Assembly (NCBI GenBank): GCA_021818605.1
Contig: JAKAUH010000659.1
Span: 1 to 5,949, forward strand
Direction of reading: 5' to 3'
Source: Planctomycetota bacterium
GTDB lineage: Bacteria > Planctomycetota > Planctomycetia > Isosphaerales > Isosphaeraceae
Length of the DNA: 5,949 nucleotides
Shown here in pieces: positions 5,810 to 5,949 of the stretch (within the stretch, counting starts at the first letter, position 1; each line of letters opens with the position of its first letter). Below the pieces are notes generated by a model, which was not told the DNA's origin, did no database searches, and saw nothing but the letters and a program-made list of their open reading frames with translations. Both the position numbers and the translations under genes were made by a program.

Positions 5810-5949
5810 TCACGAACATGCCCGCTTTGCGGCCCGGTACAGGCGGGCGCGGCGGCGACCCGCCGATCGCGATTCGACGGCCTCCTCGACCACGCCGGCT
5901 GCGAGCGCCCAGCGGCGGAAGGCGCGGGGATCGAGCCGCTCGCCGCGGA
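5810..5949 (-). CDS. C-terminal end of an unidentified protein (partial)
   Basis: Only the last 45 residues are present; the start lies beyond the right edge. The frame runs from the window end to TGA at 5810-5812 and reads RGERLDPRAFRRWAL, then AAGVVEEAVESRSAGRRRARLYRAAKR, ending ACS. Third positions are almost all G or C, so this is very probably real coding sequence. The pattern of a helix (PRAFRRWALAAGVVEEAV), a turn with Gly and Arg (SAGRRRA) and a short strand-like end (RLYRAAKR) would suit the C-terminal helix and wing of a basic, possibly nucleic-acid-binding domain. That is inference from 45 residues and no family can be named. The gene reads in the same direction as the small ORFs to its left. 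Confidence 0.6.
   Translation of the reverse strand, partial: RGERLDPRAFRRWALAAGVVEEAVESRSAGRRRARLYRAAKRACS

Overview
The window most likely comes from a high-GC planctomycete, with an Isosphaeraceae-like flavour. The strongest evidence is a full-length DUF1559 protein, a family greatly expanded in Planctomycetes. It has a type IV prepilin-like N-terminus and an intact H-X9-DG motif. The strong G/C third-position bias in the best genes and the GC-rich intergenic palindromes fit this. The lineage below phylum level is inference.

Layout from left to right. Bases 1-645 hold no gene I can support. Bases 646-1530 (+) encode a secreted protein with a Gly/Pro/Met/Phe-rich body and a very basic Pro/Arg-rich tail. 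A compact repeat at 1549-1655 combines two direct-repeat pairs and a long hairpin, and it abuts the broken end of an IS5-type DDE transposase (about 1660-2190, minus strand). That transposase carries two in-frame stops, one frameshift and a missing C-terminus. An intact alpha/beta hydrolase follows on the minus strand (2294-3178), with a hairpin between its best Shine-Dalgarno match and its ATG. The spacer between this gene and the divergent DUF1559 gene holds two perfect 35-bp direct repeats. The DUF1559 gene (3627-4931, +) is followed by an inverted-repeat element and a plausible terminator. The right end (about 5168-5949) reads on the minus strand: the C-terminal end of an unidentified protein that enters from the right edge, a possible small secreted protein behind a good sigma70-type promoter, and a 68-residue small ORF that overlaps it out of frame.

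No operon or multi-gene pathway is apparent. The genes lie singly, in mixed orientations, separated by repeat-rich spacers, as expected for an accessory or slowly rearranging part of a large planctomycete genome. I did not find a convincing new multi-gene system. The items most worth a second look are the three intergenic repeat types (1549-1655, 3351-3453, 4960-5026), the structured leader of the hydrolase, and the overlapping small ORFs with GGATCGG iterations at 5168-5663.
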